Below, piece by piece: positions 53,371 to 62,893 of a stretch of 64,000 nt of DNA; the stretch's first letter is position 1; each line of letters begins with the position of its first letter. Below the pieces are notes generated by a model. That model worked only from the letters and a program-made list of their open reading frames with translations. It searched no databases and was not told the DNA's origin. Source of the stretch: Paenibacillus eucommiae (GTDB lineage Bacteria > Bacillota > Bacilli > Paenibacillales > NBRC-103111); the NCBI RefSeq assembly GCF_017874215.1, contig NZ_JAGGLB010000015.1, positions 1 through 64,000 of the forward strand, given 5' to 3'. A program made the position numbers and the translations under genes.

Positions 53371-53575
53371 TTGATTCCCTCCTTCTATAATCCATTCCCG
53401 ACACGACTGCAGCACCCAATTACATCTAGCTTCTATGTTCTTATATTATAAACTATATTGCAAATTTACGAACACCTACTAGTATCAAGCACAATAGCAA
53501 ATGGCTATGATACAATTTAGTATATAAGAAGGAATATATGAAGAAAATTGAACTATTGATCAAGGAGGTTACGCG

Positions 53576-54244
53576 ATGTGCGGACGTTATACTTTAATTG
53601 TAACTATAGAGGAACTGATGCTAAGATATTTGGCTAATCTGTCAAATCCCCAGCATATCATTCCGCGATATAATATTGCACCGATGCAAGAAATAATGGC
53701 GGTGATCCATGATGGAGAAAGGAATAGGCTTGGACAAATGAAATGGGGATTAGTGCCATCCTGGGCTAAGGATGCGAAAATCGGCTCTAAAATGATCAAT
53801 GCCCGGGCAGAAACCATCTTAGAAAAAGCATCCTTCAAACAGTTAGTCTCCCGCAAACGATGTATCATTCCAGCCGACGGCTTCTATGAATGGAAAAAAG
53901 AAGGAAATACAAAGCAGCCTATGCGCATTGTACTCAAAAATGAGTCGGTCTTTTCTTTCGCCGGGCTTTATGATACATGGATAAATCCAGAGGGACACAA
54001 AGTCAGCACCTGCACGATCATTACTACAACCCCAAATAGCCTCATGCAGGACATTCATGAAAGAATGCCGGTCATATTACGTCAAGAAGCTGAGCAACTC
54101 TGGCTACAAAGAAATAATCAGAATGTGCAGCAGCTATTGGAGCTATTGCAGCCCTACCCAGCAGATGAAATGAGCGCTTATCCTGTTTCTGCAAAAGTAG
54201 GTAACGTTAAGCATGATTTTAAGGAGTGCATAGAGCCTCTATAG
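53576..54244 (+). CDS. SOS response-associated peptidase family (YedK/HMCES) protein
   Basis: 222 residues. Residue 2 is the catalytic Cys (MCGRYTL), which cross-links to abasic sites in single-stranded DNA. Other conserved residues are seen: the PRYNIAPMQ block, WGLVPSWAKD, INARAET, CIIPADGFYEW and ERMPVIL. It shields abasic sites at replication forks. AAGGAGG lies 8 bases before the ATG. It is a solitary gene; no clear LexA box was found upstream. Confidence 0.92.
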   Translation: MCGRYTLIVTIEELMLRYLANLSNPQHIIPRYNIAPMQEIMAVIHDGERNRLGQMKWGLVPSWAKDAKIGSKMINARAETILEKASFKQLVSRKRCIIPADGFYEWKKEGNTKQPMRIVLKNESVFSFAGLYDTWINPEGHKVSTCTIITTTPNSLMQDIHERMPVILRQEAEQLWLQRNNQNVQQLLELLQPYPADEMSAYPVSAKVGNVKHDFKECIEPL

Positions 54245-54355
54245 CTTCATCTAAAAAAATGTGCTCCATTCCCTTGCAAACGTCCAATCAATATTAAAAA
54301 ACTTGTGTATATTGGTAATGTAATACTAAGAGTTACGATGAAAGGAGTGGGAAGT

Positions 54356-54448
54356 ATGTCAAATGTACTTTCTCATCGCACAAACACTGCTGAAATCCTA
54401 GTGCTTTACATTCTCTTGGTAATCATATTATGCACGTTTGCATGGTAG
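54356..54448 (+). CDS. YjcZ/SscA-like micro-protein
   Basis: 30 residues: a short polar lead and one hydrophobic helix (EILVLYILLVIILCTFAW). AAAGGAGTGGG precedes the ATG. The helix resembles the ALILVLFILLVII core of the YjcZ family of tiny sporulation proteins, though the Gly/Tyr-rich start is missing. It is likely a membrane micropeptide. Confidence 0.6.
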   Translation: MSNVLSHRTNTAEILVLYILLVIILCTFAW

Positions 54449-54465
54449 TATTGTAAACGGAAGAT

Positions 54466-54490
54466 CCCCGCTAGCCTGTTGCCAGCGGGG
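54466..54490. terminator. GC hairpin after the micro-protein gene
   Basis: CCCCGCT(a)GC-ctgtt-GC(c)AGCGGGG. No T-run follows, so it is a weak terminator or a stabilising stem. Confidence 0.5.
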
Positions 54491-54580
54491 TGAAGGCGTG
54501 AATGATGAAGCACACTTCTCATAAGAGAATCCGAATACCTTTTGTGAAATATGCAATCCTACAAGTCTATAAAAATAACA

Positions 54581-54604
54581 AAAACCCTTCTAAATAAGGG
54601 TTTT
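54581..54604. terminator. Terminator after the tRNA pair
   Basis: AAAACCCTT-ctaaat-AAGGGTTTT, 6 bp past the 3' end of the tRNA at 54611. Confidence 0.8.
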
Positions 54605-54610
54605 CTTGTA

Positions 54611-54684
54611 TGGGCCCTGAGGGACTCGAACCCCCGACCAATCGGTTATGAGCCGACCGCTCTAACCAACTGAGCTAAGGGCCC
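54611..54684 (-). tRNA. tRNA with CAU anticodon, probably Ile2
   Basis: Acceptor GGGCCCT/AGGGCCC, anticodon loop CTCATAA, T-loop TTCGAGT, discriminator A, no encoded CCA. The body resembles tRNA-Ile2 (C34 converted to lysidine by TilS) more than elongator Met. The Ile/Met choice is from sequence likeness. Confidence 0.85.
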
Positions 54685-54701
54685 ATATTTAGAAGATAAT
54701 T

Positions 54702-54778
<77 letters not shown>

Positions 54779-54871
54779 ACGAAGTCACCTTCAACAGCGA
54801 CAAAAATAAATATACACCATATCCATATTGAAAGTCAAGCATAAATTTCCAACTTCAATAATCACCTTTCA

Positions 54872-55036
54872 TCAGAGGCTGTACCTGACTCCAAAGCGAC
54901 CTTTTTTTGATTTAAAGACTTCTACCTCGTGAGGGCTTTCGTAGCCATATATCCACCAATCCTCTTCCATACGCTTAGCCAAACATCCTGCCTGAAATTT
55001 GGATTCATAGAGTTTTGCCCAATAGACCCAATGCAT
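54872..55036 (-). CDS. Hypothetical small protein
   Basis: 54 residues starting MHWVYWAKLYESKFQAGCLA, ending KKGRFGVRYSL. Trp/Tyr-rich, no family recognised. GGAGTG lies 8 bases before the ATG, and the frame fills a gap between the tRNA pair and the next gene. The remaining 55037-55353 shows nothing supported. Confidence 0.6.
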   Translation of the reverse strand: MHWVYWAKLYESKFQAGCLAKRMEEDWWIYGYESPHEVEVFKSKKGRFGVRYSL

Positions 55037-55353
55037 ATGCTTTCACTCCGTTTATTTGTAATGGTATCCAACAATGGTTTTTCTATCTTATCCAAAAGAT
55101 GGCCTTCTTACCACATCGACACCATAAATAATCAGGTTTTCATGCTAAATGACAATTGTAAGACGTCAACACGCGGTGTGGATTGTACGTTTATGCGTGT
55201 TTAAGCAGCCCTACAGCCGCGCGGAGCACATTGAGTAAAGGTGGCAGGCTTTGGTTGAGGAAGGCAGAATAACAGGCATAGAAGGGCTTTGAAGGGCTGA
55301 GACTGCAGCTGAAGATACTTGGAAACCCTATTTAATCCCGCTTCCTATAAATA

Positions 55354-55389
55354 AAAGGCCGCGGGAATAAGAAGCTTTCCCGCGGCCTT
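55354..55389. terminator. Terminator of the 55-64 kb operon
   Basis: A 13-bp perfect arm, AAGGCCGCGGGAA with TTCCCGCGGCCTT, followed on the minus strand by TTTTATTT, 18 bp past the stop at 55407. Confidence 0.93.
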
Positions 55390-55406
55390 ACCTATAGTAG
55401 GTCCTA

Positions 55407-57542
55407 TTACTCTGAATAAATAAACCAATCAAGCTTTTGGCTGGCCAACAGCTTGCGTTGTCCTTGGAATTCATCATACAAGCTGACACTATACTTTTTG
55501 AGGAATTGCTGCTTGTAGATTAGACCTTCGTCCTGAACAATGATTTTAAATTCCTCATGCTTGCCAATGATTAGCTTATTGGGGTCTATTTGCTCTCCCT
55601 CGGAAGGATTGAAATCCTTAACCTCATACGATTTCTCGAAGGATTTATTACCATCCGCGTCTTCGAAGGTAAGCACCAGCTTACGCCCCTCAGTGTTCGT
55701 TTCAGTTAAAAGATCTTTCGTGAGCTCATAATTAAATTTAAGGGTCAATTCATTACCTACAATAGAAGTGCCGATCCGGTTAAGAGAAATGGCATAAGGG
55801 AACACTTGGACATCCTTAAGCACTTCCTTGACCTCTTTATTCTCAGCTGGCAGCCAGAATGCGACCGGCTTTACATAAGAATCAGGCTTAGCTTCTCCCT
55901 CAGTAAGTTTACCTTCTGTAATCGCTTCTCCCATCAGGAGCTGCATCTCTGCTGTCTCATAGCCTTTAGGCAGATTAGCCCAAACATTCAGCAAGGCTTT
56001 TCCGCTTGGACTGATTTTATTTTTAATTTCAGTAATCGTTGCAGGAAAAATAGTGCCATCCGGTGTACGGAAATGAGCAACTAACCGTGAAATTCCAGTA
56101 AACCGCTTCTCCAGATTTTCTACTTCTACTTGAGCCGTATAGGTATCTGAAGTTTTACCCGTATAAGTAGCTACACTCTTTGTCGTAAATTTCGCCTTGC
56201 GGCCGATATCGTCAAGTGTATAAAATTGCTGATTATCTATGAAGGGAATAGCCTGCACCTCTGAATTACTGGAGAAATCCAGCACATCCTTGGTTACTGC
56301 CGCTTCACCTTCCTTCTCACTAACTTCTTTCTCCTGAAGCACCAGCTTCGCCTTGGAGAATGCATACGTGTATGGAATTTTCGCAGCAAATTGAAAGCTA
56401 ACAGCGCTGTTCGCACCCAAAGCAATAATCTTGGAAGTTTGAATTAACTTAGCTTCAACCTTTACCCCACCATCCAGCATAAAATAACCTGTAAGCTTGG
56501 GAATAGGCAGCGACCCGGTTCCTTTATTGGATAAAGTCAGATCGGCTGTCAGGATATCATCATCTTCCCAAGGCAGACGATACAGACCATTAAATATTGC
56601 CGTGTAGACACCGTCTTTATTGGTGAAGGTATAAGCTTTACCCTTAACTCCCCCTCCTTGCTGCTGCTCCTGGCTAGCCTTAGGAAGCTGGAGTGTGGCA
56701 ACAAGCATCGTCATTTTAGGTTCGGTGAGACTCTCTGTAACCACAAGCTGCCATCCCTCTGCAGCTACCGCAAGGGGAATGGAACCTGTAAGCTTAACTT
56801 CCTTCGTTTCTTTGGGATTTATGATCAAATCCTTTGCTTCCTTGGCATCAAGCGGGTACATTAATCCCCCAGCCGTACGAATTGAGAATGAATAGTTAGG
56901 AAGCGTTAATGAATTCAAACCAACATTTTCCAGATCCAGATGAACAGTAGAAACGTGGTATTTTTCGTTTTTGGTGCTTACCAGCTTCTTTACGGATGCT
57001 TGAATATCAGTCTTGCCAACAGAAATAATTGCGGCACGATTGACAGGGGTAACATTCGAATAGGTTGCGGGCACAGAGATTTCACCAATCACAGTTTCGA
57101 AATTAGATTTGCTGAAATCCCATTTAATAAATTGTACAACAAGGTCTTGTAGATTGGTGTTTTCATTGACAGTTGCATAAAAGGTAATATCCGTGCTTGA
57201 TCCAGGGGATACCCGATTCTTATCCTTATCTGAGGGAAGCAGCTTGACTGTGAACTGATTGCCCGATTTGCTCTTTAATCGCACCCAGTAGTCTATAAAC
57301 AATAGTTCATTGTTGCCCTTGTTATGAACTGTTATCGTAAAGGTAGCTAGCTTGCCATTTTGTTCAGGCATCACCTGGATCTGCTTCAGATCAAAATAGC
57401 TGTTCCCTGTGATGGCAACCTTGCCAATCGGCGAAGCTTTGACTGCGACCCCGGGAGCAGCAAACGTTGGTGCTAATGAACCCACACTTAATGTGACTGT
57501 TAGGGCAACCGCCGCTAGTCTCATCCATCGTAAATTTCTCAT
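55407..57542 (-). CDS. Large secreted protein of beta-sandwich repeats
   Basis: 711 residues with a signal peptide (cleavage about AFA-A, 30). The remainder consists of several Ig-/NEAT-like beta-sandwich units (LATFTITVHNKGNNELLFIDYW; VSTVHLDLENVGLNSLTLPN; ILTADLTLSNKGTGSLPIPK; YTAQVEVENLEKRFTGISRL), each with an N-K-G/N-x-G turn. No catalytic motif or anchor is recognised. As last gene of the ABC operon, 21 bp behind the solute-binding lipoprotein, it is presumably a partner of that system. Confidence 0.78.
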   Translation of the reverse strand: MRNLRWMRLAAVALTVTLSVGSLAPTFAAPGVAVKASPIGKVAITGNSYFDLKQIQVMPEQNGKLATFTITVHNKGNNELLFIDYWVRLKSKSGNQFTVKLLPSDKDKNRVSPGSSTDITFYATVNENTNLQDLVVQFIKWDFSKSNFETVIGEISVPATYSNVTPVNRAAIISVGKTDIQASVKKLVSTKNEKYHVSTVHLDLENVGLNSLTLPNYSFSIRTAGGLMYPLDAKEAKDLIINPKETKEVKLTGSIPLAVAAEGWQLVVTESLTEPKMTMLVATLQLPKASQEQQQGGGVKGKAYTFTNKDGVYTAIFNGLYRLPWEDDDILTADLTLSNKGTGSLPIPKLTGYFMLDGGVKVEAKLIQTSKIIALGANSAVSFQFAAKIPYTYAFSKAKLVLQEKEVSEKEGEAAVTKDVLDFSSNSEVQAIPFIDNQQFYTLDDIGRKAKFTTKSVATYTGKTSDTYTAQVEVENLEKRFTGISRLVAHFRTPDGTIFPATITEIKNKISPSGKALLNVWANLPKGYETAEMQLLMGEAITEGKLTEGEAKPDSYVKPVAFWLPAENKEVKEVLKDVQVFPYAISLNRIGTSIVGNELTLKFNYELTKDLLTETNTEGRKLVLTFEDADGNKSFEKSYEVKDFNPSEGEQIDPNKLIIGKHEEFKIIVQDEGLIYKQQFLKKYSVSLYDEFQGQRKLLASQKLDWFIYSE

Positions 57543-57563
57543 GTTGTTTTCAATCCTCTCACG

Positions 57564-59054
57564 TTAATTTGCTATCTCCGTGGAAACTCCGCCACCACCG
57601 CCATTTATCGCTCCGTTCGGATTATCCCTCATTTGCTTCAGCATGGCATCACCCTGTGTTTGCCACAGCTTCAACGCTTCTCGAGCCGTTGCAGTACCTT
57701 TTAACACAGTTTGCAGCTGCGTGCGTCCAATCTCTTGAACCTGATAAAAGTTTGGATATTTACGCCATAGCTTGTTGGTATCCTCCATAGGAGCCGGAGT
57801 CACATTATAGAAGGCTTCCATATGGAAATCTTCTCCATCTTTAGGCTTCAAGTATTTTGCACGAGCCACAAGATTATAGGAGCTGTGTGATTTCAATCTG
57901 GCCCAATCTTCGCCATTAATGAATTTAATGAATTCCCATGCATCTTCCTTGTTTTGAGCATTAGCATTAATTCCCATAATTCCGTTCATGCTGATCGAAC
58001 CGCCTACACCTTTAAATTCTGGATGAGAAGGAACTGTAACAACGTCCCACTCAATTGGGGTATACCCTTTATAATTGGCTGCATTTTTGTTAGCATTTTG
58101 AATCTGATTGATTTGTCCGTAGTTGATAATGGCCATAGCAAGGCGGCCGGACATGAAATCGTCGTAAGCAAACGGATTTTCCTGGTTCATCATTCTTTTA
58201 TTATTTTCCGGGTTGGAAGGATCAAACAGCTCTGGGAACACTTTATCTTTTTGAAGCTGAGCCATTTTTACCCACACTTGCTCCCATTGATCTGAATCAA
58301 CGGCCAGTTTTTCCAGGTTCTCGTCGAACATGGATATTCCAAGAGGAGCTGTGTACATCTGCATACCATAAAAAAGATCGGTTTGTGATTGTGTACTGAA
58401 GGAGAAACCGTCCTTGCGTTCTTCCCCTTCTCCTTTGGCTACAAGCTTCGATAGATCAAATATTTCATCCCAAGTCATATCGTCTGTCGGATACGCTACA
58501 GATACATCGTCAAAAAGCTTTTTATTATAAATAAGTGCCGAAGAATTAAAGGTTGGTGCTAATGCAAAAAGCTTGCCTCCACCCGTATTCTTAATGCCTT
58601 CAATCACAGCCGGTACGATGTCCGTTGTATCGAACTTATCCTTCGTAATTAAAGGATCTAATTGAACAAGCAGATTGTTATCAATAATGTCAGTTAACTG
58701 CTCATAGCTAACCATGACGACATCAGGCGGGTTGTCTCCCTGCATGACTTCCTTCAGCTTTTCCAGAGGATCGGGCATTTGCTCGCTTGACTGAGCCATG
58801 CCACCATATCTCATGCTATCATCCATGGTTGGAATAAATTCGATCTTGATATTCGGGTTCGCAAACTCGAACACCTCTGTAAATTGCTGGCGGAAGTATT
58901 CATCGTCTCCCCCATATCCGAAGCTTGTAGCAATTTTTAGGACACGTTCTGTTTGATCATCTGGCTTATTTGTTTTCGTACAAGCGACAGCTAAGGGCAC
59001 TACCATTACTAGGGTTAGGGCTAATGCCACTAACCTCGTTCTCATTTTTATCAT
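57564..59054 (-). CDS. Solute-binding lipoprotein in a MacAB-like operon
   Basis: 496 residues: a lipoprotein signal with lipobox LAVAC (Cys about 25), then a family 1 solute-binding fold (IATSFGYGGDDEYFRQQFTEV; PPDVVMVSYEQLTDII; SALIYNKKLFDDVSVAYPTDDMTWDEIFDL; AWEFIKFINGEDWARL). Such proteins normally feed importers, yet here the neighbours are a FtsX-type permease, its ATPase and a MacA-like adaptor. The ATG at 59054 overlaps the ATPase stop (ATGA). Its role may be sensing or handing ligand to the exporter. Confidence 0.85.
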   Translation of the reverse strand: MIKMRTRLVALALTLVMVVPLAVACTKTNKPDDQTERVLKIATSFGYGGDDEYFRQQFTEVFEFANPNIKIEFIPTMDDSMRYGGMAQSSEQMPDPLEKLKEVMQGDNPPDVVMVSYEQLTDIIDNNLLVQLDPLITKDKFDTTDIVPAVIEGIKNTGGGKLFALAPTFNSSALIYNKKLFDDVSVAYPTDDMTWDEIFDLSKLVAKGEGEERKDGFSFSTQSQTDLFYGMQMYTAPLGISMFDENLEKLAVDSDQWEQVWVKMAQLQKDKVFPELFDPSNPENNKRMMNQENPFAYDDFMSGRLAMAIINYGQINQIQNANKNAANYKGYTPIEWDVVTVPSHPEFKGVGGSISMNGIMGINANAQNKEDAWEFIKFINGEDWARLKSHSSYNLVARAKYLKPKDGEDFHMEAFYNVTPAPMEDTNKLWRKYPNFYQVQEIGRTQLQTVLKGTATAREALKLWQTQGDAMLKQMRDNPNGAINGGGGGVSTEIAN

Positions 59055-59986
59055 TCACTTTTCCCTCCAACGGTTTTTGGTTCTTTTTCGATTTGGATTG
59101 GTAGGCTGTCGGTAAGACTCTTAGGTGCTTTAATCATGATTTTCTCGCCGTCAAACTCCATTGTTGCTTTACCCCCGATACTAAGTGCCTGCAAATATTC
59201 CTTAGGCACCTGCAAGCGGCCGGCCCGATCCAGAACCACATACTCTTCATGGGCTTGCTGCGGCAAGCCGCTGCTTGTATCTGCCCAATCTGAAGATGCG
59301 ATAGATGGATTACGGGAAATAGATTCGGTGCTTGTCATGCCATCACGAATCGCAACAACCCGGCCAACTTTACCTGCAATAGACAAATCATGGGTAACAA
59401 TTACAATTGTAACACCAAGCTCTTTGTTAAGTCTTTGAAAAATGGAAAGAATTGTGTCTGCCGTTTTGGTGTCAACAGAGCCTGTGGGCTCATCGGCAAG
59501 AAGAAGCTTAGGCCGATTGGAGAGAGAGATGGCAATTGCAACCCGCTGCTGCTCTCCTCCAGAGAGCTGCTGCAGCTTGTTGTGCATCCGCTCACTAAGT
59601 CCAACCCATTCAAGCAGTTGTTTGGCGTACGCACGGTCGTAATTTCCGCTTAGCATCATTGGCAGTTCCACATTCTCCAGCGCTGTTAAATAAGAGACAA
59701 GATTTCGAGCATTATTTTGCCAGATGAAGCCTACAGTGTTTCGCTTGTACTCAACCAGCTGCTTATCGGTAATCTTCAGCAAATCCCAATCACCGACCCG
59801 TACCTGACCAGCTGAAGGGCGGTCCAAGCCACCTAGAATATTGAGCAAAGTCGACTTGCCGCTTCCGCTATTTCCGATGATGGCCATAAGCTCACCATTT
59901 TCGATCGAGATGTTCAGCCCTTGCAGAGCAACAACCTCAATCTCATCGGTTTTGTAAATTTTCACTAAGCCTTCGCAATTGATCAT
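59051..59986 (-). CDS. MacB/LolD-type ATPase with AbrB-like C-terminal tail
   Basis: 311 residues. Walker A GNSGSGKST, signature LSGGEQQRVAIA, Walker B LLLADEPTGSVD and the switch His in THDLS are intact up to about residue 220. A further 90 residues follow, containing a SpoVT/AbrB-like swapped-hairpin unit (LDRAGRLQVPKEYLQALSIG, then ATMEFDGEKIMIKAP). That fold usually binds DNA or mediates dimerisation. It overlaps the lipoprotein gene start and lies 4 bp behind the permease. Confidence 0.88.
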   Translation of the reverse strand: MINCEGLVKIYKTDEIEVVALQGLNISIENGELMAIIGNSGSGKSTLLNILGGLDRPSAGQVRVGDWDLLKITDKQLVEYKRNTVGFIWQNNARNLVSYLTALENVELPMMLSGNYDRAYAKQLLEWVGLSERMHNKLQQLSGGEQQRVAIAISLSNRPKLLLADEPTGSVDTKTADTILSIFQRLNKELGVTIVIVTHDLSIAGKVGRVVAIRDGMTSTESISRNPSIASSDWADTSSGLPQQAHEEYVVLDRAGRLQVPKEYLQALSIGGKATMEFDGEKIMIKAPKSLTDSLPIQIEKEPKTVGGKSE

Positions 59987-59989
59987 CGG

Positions 59990-62893
59990 TTATTTCTCCT
60001 CTCCGAGCTTCACAGCTTGATGCACGCGCAGTCTGCGAATGTGCAGGAATAATAGAGTCGCTCCCGTCAGCATCATAAACAATATCACCATGTAGAGCTG
60101 ATTCGTATCATTCGAATTGAACACGACTCGGAAAGGCGGAACCTGTGTCTTAACATTCTCTGAGGTTTGCAGGAACGGCAGGAATAAGTAACTTGTCAGC
60201 TTCCCGATTCCAATTCCTAGCGCAATGGACAATCCAGCTGTAAAGCCTTGTTCAAGCAGCAGCATCCCGGTCAGCTGTCTACGGGACAATCCCATAGCAC
60301 GCAGCACCCCAAATTGGACAATTCTACTGGAAAGATTGAAGAACCAATAGAGAAGGTAACCAATAAGAGAAACGACAACTGAAACCAGAAAACCTAGACT
60401 CAGAATTCCGAAAACACCGCCGCGCGAAGGAAGCTTCTTTTCAATAATCAACTGGTTGTTTACATCCTTTGGAACCGATCCAAGCTCAATGTTATTAGCC
60501 AAAAGCGAGTCTACAATCGGCTTTACCTTTGCTCCGGGTTCCATCTTCAACCATACTTCATAGGGCATAACCGCAGCCTGATCATACAAATATTCCAAAT
60601 TCGTAATGAAGAAAGGAGTTTGATCCGGATATTGACTTGGCCAATAAGGCAAAATTCCTACAATTACAAATTCGATTGGCTGCTGCTGAAGCGTAATGGA
60701 GAGCAGATCTCCCTCCTTGAGCACATACTTCTTAGCAAATTTCTCAGAAATGATGACCGCTTGCTCATAGGAACCCATCAGATTCAAATACAGATTTTGA
60801 TGCACTGGATATAAATCTGAACGAAACCAGCCGACTTTGGCAAACTCGTCATTATCAATACCCATCACCATTCCTGTTCCTGCAGACTTTCCAGAAACAA
60901 CCACGTTACCTTTGGTTTGCAGCACTCTTGCAGCGGCGCTAACGCCTTCCAAATCACGGAAGATCTGAAAGGGCGGCTCTACATAGCGAATCTTGGAAGG
61001 AACCTCATTGCCTCCACCACCTTGGCCGCCTCCGCCGCCTCCCTGGCCTCCGCCTCCACCTTGACCACCACTGCCTTGACCGCCTCCACTACCGTTTCCG
61101 CCACCTGAGCCCTCTTGCGGAGGTTTTGGCAAATCATCAGAGAAGCTTTCCCATACCGGCTGCAGCACAACGTCTGTACCATACTGATACAGCGTCCGCT
61201 CTGTCGAATTTAAATCGATCGTCCGGGCTGCAGATGAATTATAGACTCCAAGCCCAAGCGTAAGGGTAAGCAGCAGCATCAATGGATAGTAGGCTTTAGC
61301 TGAGCGTGACAGCTGTGCCAGTGTAAGATAAAGAGCAATTGGCAGGAACCTGCGCCCTAGCCAGCCGAAGAATCGCAGCAGCCATGGGAAAATACGCAGG
61401 AAGAACAACCCCAGTGCAAAAATCGACAGCGCGGGTATGAAAAACAGCAGCGGATGCACCTGCAGTTGATCAGTCGTCATTCCCGTCTGCACCGAAAGCA
61501 ACTGTCGCTGATCAAACAAATACCAGCCATAGCCTACAACACCAAGCAGCACTACATCCAGAAAATATCTTTGCCAGAACGGAGAACGATCAGAACGGGC
61601 AAGCTGCTGCTTATAATTAACAATAGAAGCTTTAGCATATAATATGGCAGGAATTACGCTAGCCAATAAGGCTATGAAAACCGCGACCGCTCCATACAAC
61701 ATCGCTTCTTTTGTAAATCCTACTGGTATCGCCTTACGGTCCACAAAGGTCAGGAACCCGCTGGCTGAACCAATGCTCTTCGCCATAAACCAGCCCAGCA
61801 TAGGTCCAATAATCAAAGCGATCGCTCCCAAAATAAGACCCTCAAGCACATACACACCGACAATTTGCCGGGTGCTTCCACCCCGGCTGCGCAGTACGGC
61901 AATCACACTCCGCTGTCTTTCCAACGATTGTCTGGCATTCATAATAATATAAAAGAAGACCATGGCAATCATCGGAGCTGCAAGTGTAAATAACAGGATT
62001 TGCAGCTGCAAGCTTTGCTGTTTAAATTCATCAAGTGTCGTTTGAAAGGACAGGTCAACCTTAGTGTCCTTGAGCTTCTGATACAGGTTAATTTCAAGAC
62101 GCTCCAGCGTACCGCTCAAAGGTGTCAATTGACTCGTCTGAATTTCCTTTAAATCAAAAGCATAGTACCAATTAGCAAGCTGCAGAGGAAATTTCTTATC
62201 CTTCAGCAGTGTTTTCTGGAATAGCGGCTCACTGACTACCAATGAATTCAGCAGTCCCTCTAGACCTTGAAACCAATACGGATCATTCTCGTCCTTAGGC
62301 TTGAAGGAACCAACGATTCTGACCTTGATCGGTCCGCCGGAAATTGAATACTTGAACACATCTCCAATATGTAAATCATTACGGTATAAAGTTTCATCCA
62401 TTACTACAGCCTCAATAATGCCATCCTTCGGCTGGTCGGAGGACATTGTCCCTGCTGACCACTCCACATGATCTCCAAGATCATTCAGTGAAGTTATTGT
62501 CATTTGCCGGCGTTTACTTGGATCCACCTTGGCTGGATCCTCAGGCGTAAGTTGGGCGGCTTTGATCGTGTAGACTCTTGCAAAAGCATCTACAGGAAAA
62601 TCGATATCCTTCGGGAGCTGCTCTTGAATATATGTGTTAACGCCATCAAGCCCTTCAAGATCGACCCGGCTGGAGCCCATTGCCTGGTAGCGCATAAGCA
62701 GCGAGCCGGCCGGCAGACCATTGCTCTTCTCCTCCAATGACTTGGCAACCACCCGTTTAAGCGAACCGTCGGCATACATGGGGATACTAGTCGTGAAAGC
62801 AACTGCCATCACCAGCCCCAGAAGCGTACTTAGCGTCAGCCAGCGGGTATTCCACATTTTACGATACAGAAATCGCAGCATCGGTATCGACAT
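59990..62893 (-). CDS. FtsX/MacB-type ABC permease, large
   Basis: 967 residues. An N-terminal helix (18-40) is followed by a large extracytoplasmic domain, a helix group (about 290-500), a second extracytoplasmic part and a final helix group to the C-terminus. The FtsX-type QRSVIAVLRSRGGSTRQIVG and FGVLRAMGLSRRQLTGM coupling segments are both present. Between about 600 and 645 runs a Gly/Gln-rich linker. It likely undergoes mechanotransmission rather than importing a solute. ATAATG overlap with the adaptor stop suggests coupling. Confidence 0.9.
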   Translation of the reverse strand: MSIPMLRFLYRKMWNTRWLTLSTLLGLVMAVAFTTSIPMYADGSLKRVVAKSLEEKSNGLPAGSLLMRYQAMGSSRVDLEGLDGVNTYIQEQLPKDIDFPVDAFARVYTIKAAQLTPEDPAKVDPSKRRQMTITSLNDLGDHVEWSAGTMSSDQPKDGIIEAVVMDETLYRNDLHIGDVFKYSISGGPIKVRIVGSFKPKDENDPYWFQGLEGLLNSLVVSEPLFQKTLLKDKKFPLQLANWYYAFDLKEIQTSQLTPLSGTLERLEINLYQKLKDTKVDLSFQTTLDEFKQQSLQLQILLFTLAAPMIAMVFFYIIMNARQSLERQRSVIAVLRSRGGSTRQIVGVYVLEGLILGAIALIIGPMLGWFMAKSIGSASGFLTFVDRKAIPVGFTKEAMLYGAVAVFIALLASVIPAILYAKASIVNYKQQLARSDRSPFWQRYFLDVVLLGVVGYGWYLFDQRQLLSVQTGMTTDQLQVHPLLFFIPALSIFALGLFFLRIFPWLLRFFGWLGRRFLPIALYLTLAQLSRSAKAYYPLMLLLTLTLGLGVYNSSAARTIDLNSTERTLYQYGTDVVLQPVWESFSDDLPKPPQEGSGGGNGSGGGQGSGGQGGGGGQGGGGGGQGGGGNEVPSKIRYVEPPFQIFRDLEGVSAAARVLQTKGNVVVSGKSAGTGMVMGIDNDEFAKVGWFRSDLYPVHQNLYLNLMGSYEQAVIISEKFAKKYVLKEGDLLSITLQQQPIEFVIVGILPYWPSQYPDQTPFFITNLEYLYDQAAVMPYEVWLKMEPGAKVKPIVDSLLANNIELGSVPKDVNNQLIIEKKLPSRGGVFGILSLGFLVSVVVSLIGYLLYWFFNLSSRIVQFGVLRAMGLSRRQLTGMLLLEQGFTAGLSIALGIGIGKLTSYLFLPFLQTSENVKTQVPPFRVVFNSNDTNQLYMVILFMMLTGATLLFLHIRRLRVHQAVKLGEEK

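Noticed and set aside
53461..53520. LexA box before the YedK/HMCES gene
   Set aside because: CGAACACCTACTAG at 53470 matches only the left half of the consensus.
54929..55204. 91-codon plus-strand frame
   Set aside because: Antisense to the 54-residue gene at 54872-55036; no ribosome site or domain.
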